This document shows positions 30,092 through 39,034 of a DNA stretch of 64,000 nt, one piece after another. Origin of the DNA: Candidatus Bathyarchaeota archaeon (lineage in GTDB: Archaea; Thermoproteota; Bathyarchaeia; 40CM-2-53-6); assembly GCA_005888755.1 (NCBI GenBank), contig VBBQ01000030.1, positions 1-64,000 on the forward strand, given 5' to 3'. Made by a program: the position numbers and the translations under genes. Below the pieces are notes generated by a model. The model worked only from the letters and a program-made list of their open reading frames with translations. It was not told the DNA's origin and made no database searches. The stretch's first letter is position 1. Every line of letters begins with the position of its first letter.

Positions 30092-30104
30092 CCCGTTCCA
30101 AGTC

Positions 30105-30449
30105 ATGAACCGCTACCTTCTGCTAATCTATCTAGTGGGCGCGCCCATTGTTGCGCTAACCACTCTGTATGAGCTTGGCTTCGCGCATTTGTGGTCAGGC
30201 TATCCGTTCGTCTGGGTAAATTGTCTGCTAATCTTGAGTATAGGCCCACCTTACGGTCAGTGCGGTTACTATTTCGATTGGTTCGCCCTTTTGTTAGACG
30301 TGCTATTCTACACAGTTTGGGCGTATGCGCTACTCGGCAGCTACAAACTACTACGGATCGCCAAACATGGTCCCGCAACCTCACCCCCGCGAGCCCTCCG
30401 ACAGGACTTCGTCGTGAGAAGCCGAAAATTGCAGGGCAATGGGCTCTAA
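30105..30449 (+). CDS. Hypothetical membrane protein
   Basis: 114-aa ORF with three hydrophobic segments. Confidence 0.45.
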   Translation: MNRYLLLIYLVGAPIVALTTLYELGFAHLWSGYPFVWVNCLLILSIGPPYGQCGYYFDWFALLLDVLFYTVWAYALLGSYKLLRIAKHGPATSPPRALRQDFVVRSRKLQGNGL

Positions 30450-30473
30450 TATCAGACAGACAAGTGGTTACCT

Positions 30474-30902
30474 ATGAACGCAAGAGTTTCAATCAAAACG
30501 TGGAACTCGTCTTTCACGACAAAGCTCGTCCGGCCCGAAGGAGTAGGCACATGGACCTTTGCGCCCATTCCCACCGATATCTCAGATCATGCTGACTTGA
30601 AGGCCAAGACGCGAGTGAGGAGCTTGATCGATGGAGTCCCACTCAGTTCGTCTCTGATGGCTGGAAGCGGAGAGCTCTTCATTGTGATTGCGAAGGAATT
30701 GAGAGACAACAATCCGAGAGCAGAACTGGTCGGGATCTTCACCGACCGCGTCGTCCAGGGCACCGCCAGCATCGGTATCGGCGGCAACAAGGGCATCGGC
30801 GGAACCAACGAAACACAATTCGGCCACGAAGAGACCCTTAGAAAACCAACACTAACACTAGACGGCTACACGCTGGTCAATAACGGCAGGATTCAGCTCT
30901 AA
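30474..30902 (+). CDS. DUF1905 domain protein
   Basis: WTFAPIPTDIS...VRSLIDGVPLSSSLMAGSGELFIVIAKELRD. Confidence 0.8.
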   Translation: MNARVSIKTWNSSFTTKLVRPEGVGTWTFAPIPTDISDHADLKAKTRVRSLIDGVPLSSSLMAGSGELFIVIAKELRDNNPRAELVGIFTDRVVQGTASIGIGGNKGIGGTNETQFGHEETLRKPTLTLDGYTLVNNGRIQL

Positions 30903-31012
30903 ACCGCGATTCCTAGGCATAATCTCCCAATTTTCCCATTTTTTCTTAGAGTTCTCTTTGAACATCGCCCAGAACCTGACAATGCGAAACAAAAGTATCA
31001 TCTTATATCCAG

Positions 31013-31672
31013 ATGACGGTCGGCAAATATTCTGATTCCTCGTTGTCCGTCAAGACGAAATGGAATATGGAAGCGGAATATATCCAGAGCTGTAACTGTG
31101 ACTGGGGATGCCCTTGCAACTTTGACGCGCTTCCCACACACGGCAGCTGCGAAGCACTAGTAGCCTACAGAGTGAAGAAAGGAAAGTTCGGCGAGACCAA
31201 GCTCGATGGTGTAGTTTTCGCCGAGGGTCTCTGGTGGCCGAAAGCCATACACGAAGGAAATGGTATAGGAGCATTATACATCGACGAGAAAACTAGCCCC
31301 GAGCAACGGAAAGCTGTAGAGGCGATTTTCAGCGGCAAGCACGGAGGAGGGGTCTTCGAGATCTTTCCCAAGACCTGGGGGAAAAAACTCCCGACCAAGG
31401 TCGTTAAGGTCGACTTCCACTACAATGGGTACAACAGCTGGTTCAAGGTCGACGGAATTGGAGAAGTCCGCTCAGGATACATTTCAAACCCGGTAACGGG
31501 TGAAAAATTCAAGGGACAAGTCGTCCTTCCAGACGGAATCAATTGGAAGAAGGCGATGGTGACGAACATCAAGAAATGGTGGATCGGAGACAGAGAGATT
31601 CATGCTAAACATGATAACCGGGCGGGCTTCGTCACCACAGTCAGGTTTACCGACAAGGGCTGCATCGGATAA
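31013..31672 (+). CDS. DUF1326 domain protein
   Basis: EAEYIQSCNCDWGCPCNFDALPTHGSCEALVAY...WPKAIHEGNGIGALYIDE. Confidence 0.9.
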   Translation: MTVGKYSDSSLSVKTKWNMEAEYIQSCNCDWGCPCNFDALPTHGSCEALVAYRVKKGKFGETKLDGVVFAEGLWWPKAIHEGNGIGALYIDEKTSPEQRKAVEAIFSGKHGGGVFEIFPKTWGKKLPTKVVKVDFHYNGYNSWFKVDGIGEVRSGYISNPVTGEKFKGQVVLPDGINWKKAMVTNIKKWWIGDREIHAKHDNRAGFVTTVRFTDKGCIG

Positions 31673-31708
31673 ACAGAACGCGCTCGATCTACCGAGACAA
31701 TTCCAGCC

Positions 31709-32479
31709 ATGCAGGTCCGCACAGTAGCCACAACACTCCGCACGCTCCCACGTGCAGCCTACGTCCTCGGCGCGACACTTGGAGCCTTATCCATTCTCTC
31801 TTGGCTAGTCGTGGCCAGCGCCAACATGCCCATGGCCGGCATGCTCGACCTCTCAGCCCTCTTATTGTTCACCGCAATCTGGGGAGTAGGAATGGTGGCC
31901 ATGATGTTTCCATCCCTCATCCCAATGGTTTACACAGTGGCGGTGTCCGCGCGAAAGTCTCCAGAAACCGAGACCCTCTCCATTCCACACAAAACAGGCG
32001 TCTCAACCAGCTCAGGTCTATTCATTCTCGCGTACGTTGCCATCTGGACCATCGTAGGCGCCGCCTTCTACCTCGCAATCTCCGGCCTTGTTCTCATAGG
32101 CTTGTCCACTAGTATTGCCGTCTTCGCCCTCTGGGCAGGGCCGAGCATGATCCTTGTGGGTCTCTACCAATTTACCCGGTTCAAACAAGACTCGTTGATG
32201 AAGTGCCGTAGCCCTATGACTTTCCTGTTCACAAGGTGGCGCACGGGGAAGACCGGGGCCGCGTTGATGGGGGCCGACTACGGACTATTCTGCACAAAAT
32301 GTTGCTGGGCCCTGATGGCCGGGCTGTTGACGGTAGGGGCGATGAGCCTCCCTTTGATGGGGGTTTTCTCAATAATTATCTTCGTTGAGAAGATAGTTCC
32401 ATTCGGTGCGCTAATCTCGAAGCTTGTAGGCGCAGGCTTCCTCACCGTAGGCATTTTCCTACTTACAACAATATTGTAG
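31709..32479 (+). CDS. DUF2182 predicted metal-binding membrane protein
   Basis: WGVGMVAMMFPSLIPMV, LYQFTRFKQDSLMKCRSPM, GADYGLFCTKCCWALMAGLL. Confidence 0.9.
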   Translation: MQVRTVATTLRTLPRAAYVLGATLGALSILSWLVVASANMPMAGMLDLSALLLFTAIWGVGMVAMMFPSLIPMVYTVAVSARKSPETETLSIPHKTGVSTSSGLFILAYVAIWTIVGAAFYLAISGLVLIGLSTSIAVFALWAGPSMILVGLYQFTRFKQDSLMKCRSPMTFLFTRWRTGKTGAALMGADYGLFCTKCCWALMAGLLTVGAMSLPLMGVFSIIIFVEKIVPFGALISKLVGAGFLTVGIFLLTTIL

Positions 32480-32526
32480 ATCAGAGTCATCGAGAACGCC
32501 TGCCGCCAGGTTCCCAGCTTCCGAGT

Positions 32527-33501
32527 ATGCTTTATGTCTCGATTGCTTGTTCAGCCATTCCGGCATTGTCAGACGTGTCATATCGCACTGCAACAGTGGA
32601 AGATTTTCCCGGAATTCTCGGTCTCATTAGAGGATCGTTTGACGGTGTCTTGCGAGAGCACGGATTCTTCGACTCATCACCATTCGCATCCCCTAAAATG
32701 CCAGCTATTCCTCAACAGGGTTTTCCCTGGTTCGAAATGGGGTTGAAGGAAGACAACGAGGGATTCTGGATAGCAGAAGTAGATGGGAAAATGGCGGGAA
32801 TAACGCTGAGTTGGGTCCGAGGATCATTATGGTATCTCGCACACCTATTCGTCTCGCCCGCGTATCAAGGTCTCAACATCGGACAGAACCTCATGGAGAG
32901 AGCGATGAAACACTGCAAGGACCCTCCTATCACTAATCGAGCCTTGGTGACCTTTGCTTACAATCCTGTTTCGATATCCCTGTATGCTCGTCACGGGATC
33001 TATCCCCGTGAACCGCTCTACTGGATGGAGGGTCCAAGCCAGCAGGTGAAGACTGAACTTTCGAATTCAAAACTGCGAAACGAGAGAGCTGTCGACTTTG
33101 AAAAGAGCCGAAGCGTTCTCTCGCGGATCGACGAGCTCACCCTTGGATATCCTCGCGAGAAAAACCACGCGTTTCTGTTCAGCCTTCCCAGTGTTCGATG
33201 CCACCTATTCTCCTCAGGCGAAAAACCTGTCGGGTACGCGTATGTGTGGCAGAATGGAAGGGTAGGCCCACTCGCGACCGTGTCGCACGAAATGTTTCGT
33301 GATGTGTTGCGATCTGCTTTCAGGCTGGCAGCTGAAGGAGCTCCGAATGTGGGTATTGCTGCGACAGGATCGAATGAGCAGTTGATGCAGGTTGCACTGG
33401 AACAGAAAATGAGAATACTGGACAACTACCTCTTCATGTCCTCAAAACCCTTCCCCAACTTCTCCAACTACGTCTTGTACCCGACAGGCGCGATGCTCTA
33501 G
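32527..33501 (+). CDS. GNAT N-acetyltransferase
   Basis: LYLAHLFVSPAYQGLNIGQNLMERAM-type acetyl-CoA site. Confidence 0.85.
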   Translation: MLYVSIACSAIPALSDVSYRTATVEDFPGILGLIRGSFDGVLREHGFFDSSPFASPKMPAIPQQGFPWFEMGLKEDNEGFWIAEVDGKMAGITLSWVRGSLWYLAHLFVSPAYQGLNIGQNLMERAMKHCKDPPITNRALVTFAYNPVSISLYARHGIYPREPLYWMEGPSQQVKTELSNSKLRNERAVDFEKSRSVLSRIDELTLGYPREKNHAFLFSLPSVRCHLFSSGEKPVGYAYVWQNGRVGPLATVSHEMFRDVLRSAFRLAAEGAPNVGIAATGSNEQLMQVALEQKMRILDNYLFMSSKPFPNFSNYVLYPTGAML

Positions 33502-33530
33502 AATCATAAGCCTCTGACTGTAGGTCCCTT

Positions 33531-35033
33531 ATGGAAGGCCGAAACCCCTCGTGCTTACTGCGAATTCTTAGAAACCGTTTTATCACTCGAGAAGCTTCCC
33601 CGTCGAGGCCTCGGAACTTGCAGGTTGTCACTTCTAGAGGGAGATCCGATATCACTGAAACAGCAGTCAAAGAACTGAAGGAAAACATTCGGGGAGAACT
33701 CCTCACATCCGACTCGCCCGGCTATGACAAGGGGCGAGTTATCTGGAACGCTATGATAGACAAACGGCCAGCGATCATTGTGCGGTGCGCTGGAGCTGCA
33801 GATGTAATACATGCCGTGGATTTTGCTAGAAAGCACGATCTACTGGTCTCCGTACGCGGTGGCGGCCACAATATCGCCGGCAACGCCGTATGCGACGGAG
33901 GACTAGTAATCGACCTCTCGCCGATGAAATCGGTACGGGTAAATCTGAAGGACAAGCGTGCATTTGTTGAGCCAGGCGCGACCCTTGCGGACTTCGATCA
34001 CGACACCCAGGTCTTTGGGCTAGCCACGCCCCTAGGAATAAACTCGACCACGGGCGTGGCCGGGCTCACCCTCGGCGGCGGTTTTGGATGGCTAAGTCGA
34101 AAATACGGAATGTCAGTGGACAACCTCGTATCAGCGGACGTGGTGACAGCCGACGGAAAGCTGGTCCGAGCAAGTGCGAGTGAGAATCCGGACCTGTTCT
34201 GGGGAATACGCGGTGGCGGCGGGAACTTTGGCATTATCACATCCTTCGAGTTCCAGTTGCATTCCGTTGGTCCCGCTGTGTTCAGCGGGTTGATTGTTTT
34301 TCCCTTCGACCAAGCCAAGACGGTCCTGAAGAAATACCGGGAGTTCGTCGAAAATATTCCAGACGATCTCTCCGTCTGGGTAGTCTTGAGAAAGGCGCCA
34401 TCCCTACCATTTCTACCCGCCGAAGTCCACGGAAAAGAAATCGTCGTGTTCGCTATCTTCTACGCTGGAGATCCGGCCAAGGGCGAGAAACTGATTGCCC
34501 CCATTCGGAACTTCGCAAAAATCCTTGGCGAACACGTAGGCTCCCAGCCTTATGTGATGTGGCAACGCGCCTTCGACCCCCTGCTCACCCCTGGCTTCCG
34601 TAACTACTGGAAGTCGCACAATTTTTCGACCTTGACCGACCCAGCCCTCGACACTATGATCGAGTACGCGAGCAAACTCCCAACACCCCATTGCGAGATC
34701 TTTATCGGCCTCATAGGAGGCCAGGCCTCGCGGGTTACAGCGGATGAGACGGCCTATTCCCAGAGGGACGCCAAGTTCGTATTAAACGTACACGGCCGAT
34801 GGGAGACACCAAACGAGGACCAGAAGTGCACCTCATGGGCCAAGGCATTCTTCAAAGCCTCCACACCATATTCCACAGGCGGGGTCTACGTGAACTTCAT
34901 GACCGCAGAGGAGACCGACCGAATACAGGCCGCCTACAAACCGGCAGTATGGAAGCGTCTCGTAGAAGTGAAAAACAAGTGGGACCCGAAAAACCTCTTT
35001 CACATGAACCAGAACATCAAGCCCTCAGTCTGA
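33531..35033 (+). CDS. FAD-linked oxidoreductase (berberine-bridge type); start probably internal
   Basis: VSVRGGGHNIAGNAVCDGGLVIDLSPMK, TLGGGFGWLSRKYGM, C-terminal NKWDPKNLFHMNQNI. Confidence 0.93.
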   Translation: MEGRNPSCLLRILRNRFITREASPSRPRNLQVVTSRGRSDITETAVKELKENIRGELLTSDSPGYDKGRVIWNAMIDKRPAIIVRCAGAADVIHAVDFARKHDLLVSVRGGGHNIAGNAVCDGGLVIDLSPMKSVRVNLKDKRAFVEPGATLADFDHDTQVFGLATPLGINSTTGVAGLTLGGGFGWLSRKYGMSVDNLVSADVVTADGKLVRASASENPDLFWGIRGGGGNFGIITSFEFQLHSVGPAVFSGLIVFPFDQAKTVLKKYREFVENIPDDLSVWVVLRKAPSLPFLPAEVHGKEIVVFAIFYAGDPAKGEKLIAPIRNFAKILGEHVGSQPYVMWQRAFDPLLTPGFRNYWKSHNFSTLTDPALDTMIEYASKLPTPHCEIFIGLIGGQASRVTADETAYSQRDAKFVLNVHGRWETPNEDQKCTSWAKAFFKASTPYSTGGVYVNFMTAEETDRIQAAYKPAVWKRLVEVKNKWDPKNLFHMNQNIKPSV

Positions 35034-35062
35034 GAACATCGACCGCGTGTCAGACGACCCCA

Positions 35063-35230
35063 TCAACAATCCGCGCATACAGTCCTTAGCGGTTCGAACA
35101 CTGTTTCGCCGCAGTGCTCGCAGACAAGAATTTTTCCGATGAACTCGTTATCAGAGCGGTATCTGGTTTCATGAGTTGTTGAAGTGTCACATGTCAGACA
35201 GAAGAGGACTGGCTCAAGACCACGTTCCAT
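35063..35230 (-). CDS. Small zinc-ribbon protein, 55 aa (below ORF-track cutoff)
   Basis: My translation: MERGLEPVLFCLTCDTSTTHETRYRSDNEFIGKILVCEHCGETVFEPLRTVCADC; paired CxxC motifs. Confidence 0.55.
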   Translation of the reverse strand: MERGLEPVLFCLTCDTSTTHETRYRSDNEFIGKILVCEHCGETVFEPLRTVCADC

Positions 35231-35298
35231 GAAACGCAGCTATCGCTGCAGAAGAGAATAAACAAGAGAGTAGGAGAAATCTATTTGTCGAAAACAGA

Positions 35299-35971
35299 TT
35301 ATAGTCCGGGTACCGCTCCGATGAGATGCCCTATCAGGTAGCCTGCGAATCCTGCTGAGAGCCCAATTATCGTCATCATCAAGCCGCCCCACAATACCGA
35401 GCCAACTGTCGTCCTCGCTTCGTATCACCTATGATAAACAGCAATGCTCCATTCACGATCACTGACGCGATTGAGCCGGAAGCTATTGTTGTCGTAGTTA
35501 CAAAGAAAAACGGGATCAGCGGTATTATCGAGCGAAGACGGTCGAGGAAGCACAACTGCGAAGCTGCGCCTCGCCTCGTCCTTCTCAACGGGCGCGAGCT
35601 TGAGTTCGAACGACATCATGAATTCCTGCATCGCCCTCGGATTAGATGAGATGCCGTTTGTCATTGTCTCGAGTTCCGCGTCTTCGCAACCCCATCCCTT
35701 CAAAATACTCCGCGCTTCCTCGAGTTCGGTGGAAGGCCAGCGCCCCCATCGAGATCGACTCCGCACCCAGAGCCGCAAGGGCTCCAACGAATATTATTCT
35801 GACATCACCCGTAGCTGCCGAGATTCCCAACAAAATGCCTAGGACGTTGACAAGCCCATCCTGGCTTCCCAGGATAAAGTCCGACAGAAACGAGTGCGAA
35901 GGATGAGGCTCTTTCAGCGGCTTTCTCAGTTTGACACGATTTACAATTGAGAGTACGGAGAAACTCATCAC
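35299..35971 (-). pseudogene. VIT1/CCC1-family iron/manganese transporter broken by at least three frameshifts
   Basis: Successive frames: SDFILGSQDGLVNVLGILLGISAATGD...; EEARSILKGWGCEDAELETMTNGISS...; IIPLIPFFFVTTTTIASGSIASVIVNGALLFIIG; TTVGSVLWGGLMMTIIGLSAGFAGYLIGHLIGAVPGL. Confidence 0.85.
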
Positions 35972-36013
35972 TACGGTTTCCAGGTTTTCTCGAAAGAACT
36001 TAGAGATATTGGA

Positions 36014-36589
36014 TTAGACTTTGACCGGGTTGGCCATAACCGGCACGATCTTTCGTCCAATCACGCCCACTGCAATGGATTCAAGCCCAGTTATCAGCAA
36101 CCCTAGGGATAACAGAACGACAAGCGTGGCAAGCGCGAGTGCAGGCAAGGCTAGGAAGACAACGGCTAGAATGATGCTCAATACTCCAACGCCGACTGAA
36201 AGCCCCCTCAACGCTGTAGAGAAATGCTTTCCCGCTGCGCCCATTGTCACTCCTGCAACTCCACGCACGAACAAGGCAACGTAGAGGAGAAGGATCAAGG
36301 TTAGAACTGCGAATCCAGGCTCCGCAAGAACCACGACAGAAAGGACGAACGCCAATATTCCGAGGACGATGTTCGCCGCGCGCAACCAGCTAGGCAAGAA
36401 CTTACCCATCGCTCCAAGGACAATATCTCTCCAACCCAGAAAGACGAGACCCACCGCGAGGAGAAGAATCAAAGTCGCAATGGCCACACCCGGATAGGCC
36501 AGGACATAGACTCCTGCGACTAGTGATACTAATCCAAGGATAACTTCTGCAGCTCTTATCCAGCTAGGGATCTTTTCTACAGCAATCAT
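36014..36589 (-). CDS. DUF308/HdeD-like membrane protein
   Basis: Repeated two-TM units (SLVAGVYVLAYPGVAIATLILLLAVGLVFLGWRDI...). Confidence 0.8.
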   Translation of the reverse strand: MIAVEKIPSWIRAAEVILGLVSLVAGVYVLAYPGVAIATLILLLAVGLVFLGWRDIVLGAMGKFLPSWLRAANIVLGILAFVLSVVVLAEPGFAVLTLILLLYVALFVRGVAGVTMGAAGKHFSTALRGLSVGVGVLSIILAVVFLALPALALATLVVLLSLGLLITGLESIAVGVIGRKIVPVMANPVKV

Positions 36590-36678
36590 GAAAAATCCTA
36601 GAGGAGCGGTCTTCCGGATTGTACTTAACAGTATCCGACCATTTTTCCGATAAATCTCTCAATGCCTCTCGGCGATCG

Positions 36679-37263
36679 TCAGGCAAGCGAGCGAAAGCTT
36701 GTGGGTCCTCGCTTACGTTCAAAGCCCCAAGTAAAAACCAGTATGCCCAGACCGATAAACAGGAATCCTATTTGCCAGTTTCCTGAGGCGAAGAAGATTG
36801 CGGAAAAGGCAGCGAGGAATATGCCGACCTGAGTGCCTCTCTCCTTCCAGCTCACGTTGATCACGTCCTTCTCGATGTGCTCCCTGCCCTTCGATAGCAG
36901 TGTTGCGAGAATGATGAATGCGATAGCTGCGACGAAGAAGATCTCGGTGAGATTGGAAGTGTAATCACCAAAGGTCAGAAGCAGGCCCACTTCGTCCCCG
37001 ATTAGCCCCGCTCCAAAACCAAAGACTATCGCTAGGTTACGGCCCAGCCAGACGTTGCTGAGAGCGATTCCAATCCAGCCAGCAGCAATGACCATGATGA
37101 GGCCGTACCAGAAGTGATGGAAGTGAATTCCATTCTGAACAACCACGACCTTTGGGTTGAGTGTCGCGAACAGTCTGGCACCAAGGAAGCCCGCGAGGAA
37201 CGCCAGTGTTCCGTAGAAAGCCAGTCCATGTCTGAAGGTGGTCTGTCGGACTTCTTGCACCAT
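36679..37263 (-). CDS. Hypothetical membrane protein
   Basis: 194-aa ORF, about six hydrophobic segments, HFHHFWYG motif. Confidence 0.65.
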   Translation of the reverse strand: MVQEVRQTTFRHGLAFYGTLAFLAGFLGARLFATLNPKVVVVQNGIHFHHFWYGLIMVIAAGWIGIALSNVWLGRNLAIVFGFGAGLIGDEVGLLLTFGDYTSNLTEIFFVAAIAFIILATLLSKGREHIEKDVINVSWKERGTQVGIFLAAFSAIFFASGNWQIGFLFIGLGILVFTWGFERKRGPTSFRSLA

Positions 37264-37320
37264 GCGTGAAATATGAAAAACTCCTAAGATAAGGGTGGCG
37301 GAAAGACGGGCGAGTGTTTT

Positions 37321-37827
37321 CTATCGGCCCTGAAGTATTCCTCCATGTTCTCTGAAATCTTGGGCACCGGGGCCTGCGAAGATGTAGATTCCCAAACGCC
37401 TGTAGTGTTTCCGTATCCAGCCATCAATCGACTCGAACCACTTTCGGAATTCCACAGGCTTCTGCTCCAGATCCTGCTTGTTGCTATCAATGTAGTTCAT
37501 GTCGGCTTGCATTCCACCTGGCATCATGATCTGTGAAACCATCCAAGAGCGCCAAAACTCGATAACGGGCGACTGAAACCCGTCAACCACGTAGTACTCC
37601 TTCTCCGGAACATGCTCGGTAACAAGGGGCATTCCCGCACCCGTATATTGCAGCCAAAACCTTCGAGTTGACTCCTCCTGCGACGGTTCGGGAAAACCGA
37701 CAACAGATGTAAAGTCGGAACTAGGCGAGGTAGCTGGTAGAATCAGAAGGTTTCCAAGGGACCGCACATATTCTAAGAGCTGATCCTCGTCTTCTCTGGA
37801 CATGTAAAGAACCAATAGCTTGGGCAT
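37321..37827 (-). CDS. Hypothetical protein
   Basis: 168-aa ORF with protein-like composition. Confidence 0.6.
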   Translation of the reverse strand: MPKLLVLYMSREDEDQLLEYVRSLGNLLILPATSPSSDFTSVVGFPEPSQEESTRRFWLQYTGAGMPLVTEHVPEKEYYVVDGFQSPVIEFWRSWMVSQIMMPGGMQADMNYIDSNKQDLEQKPVEFRKWFESIDGWIRKHYRRLGIYIFAGPGAQDFREHGGILQGR

Positions 37828-37977
37828 GAGTTAGATCCCTCTTCGAGAGGCTAATTCCTTGCCTTTAGGTCTCTCCGGTTCTAGGTGATCGATAGTAAGG
37901 ATATCAAAGCCCATGATGGGGCGAGATCCTCCGGATACGATTCTGCATGGGTCAACGTAGTGATAGCTCGGGATTGA

Positions 37978-38331
37978 ATGTTCTACCTGTGGAGTCCCGC
38001 GTGGACTGCTTTCCTCGTGAAGCGATCCAAAGTGGGGGCGTTCAAAACTCTTGATTCATATGCCATGCGACCACCATGCTCAGTAGGAAAAAGCATGAAG
38101 TCGAAAATGTTCGCTCTTCTAGCGATCACATTGGTCGCTGCAGCATCACCAGCAATGATAGCGCTAGCCTCAGGCGTAAACCAAGCCGCCGCGCACGCCA
38201 ACCATTCACCCGGAACCCCGCAATGCAACTTCACGCATCCAACCTCTCTTCCAAGCCAAGCATCAGCCAACGCTAGAGACGCGCTCGCTGACCGGTCATC
38301 TCACTGTCCCCCAACGCACACTACGCGGTAA
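37978..38331 (+). CDS. Possible small secreted protein (likely start MKSKMFALLA, ~38095)
   Basis: Hydrophobic signal-like segment only. Confidence 0.25.
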   Translation: MFYLWSPAWTAFLVKRSKVGAFKTLDSYAMRPPCSVGKSMKSKMFALLAITLVAAASPAMIALASGVNQAAAHANHSPGTPQCNFTHPTSLPSQASANARDALADRSSHCPPTHTTR

Positions 38332-38398
38332 CAGCCAGCAAACTTCTCTCCATATCTGACCACTCTCTTTCCACAATTCTTCTTTTGACCCGACAGCA

Positions 38399-39001
38399 TT
38401 ATTTGGTTTTCCGAAGACTTCTCAGCCTTGAGATGACCTTCTCTAGGTCAACCTTGTAGAATGCTACGCCTAGGATCAAGAAGACCACTGACAAGAGGAT
38501 GGATGTTTCTAGACGGGACAGTCCCGTCAGACCCGTGGCCGTGTACAGCCTTCCGAGCCCCGCATACTCTATCCCAATCTCCAGGAAGCTCTTCAGAACT
38601 TTCGCGGCGAATGTGACGATGAACATGCCGGTGAGCCTTGAACTGCTTGCCCCTGCTCCTACGTACAAGTAGTCGTCAAGTGGAAGCCCTGGAATTAGTG
38701 CGGTGGCAAAAACGACCGCGAGGCCCGTCTTCCGCTCGAGCATTCTCCCGAGGACCAGAACTGTCTTGTTTTGCGCCAACCTCCCCCTGAAACTCTTTCC
38801 GCCAGCATAGAGAACCAGCTTTCCTAAGGAGGCTCCAGCGGCTGTGACGAAAACGATCAGTACAAAGTTGCCGACCGAGAATCCGTCAGCGAGCAGTGCC
38901 GTTGTCGCGATTAGAGTGTACGATGCTCCAAAGAAAGGAGTCGCGTTCGACCCGAGAGACACGAGGAAAAGGAACAGGATCGAGAAGAGTCCTACAGCCA
39001 A
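38399..39001 (-). CDS. VTT/SNARE-associated (DedA-like) membrane protein
   Basis: ASLGKLVLYAGGKSFRGRL...ALIPGLPLDDYLYVGAGASSSRLTGMFIVTFAAKVLK. Confidence 0.65.
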   Translation of the reverse strand: MAVGLFSILFLFLVSLGSNATPFFGASYTLIATTALLADGFSVGNFVLIVFVTAAGASLGKLVLYAGGKSFRGRLAQNKTVLVLGRMLERKTGLAVVFATALIPGLPLDDYLYVGAGASSSRLTGMFIVTFAAKVLKSFLEIGIEYAGLGRLYTATGLTGLSRLETSILLSVVFLILGVAFYKVDLEKVISRLRSLRKTK

Positions 39002-39034
39002 TTTTGAGCAACTAGCACTCTCTGCCTAGCGCCT

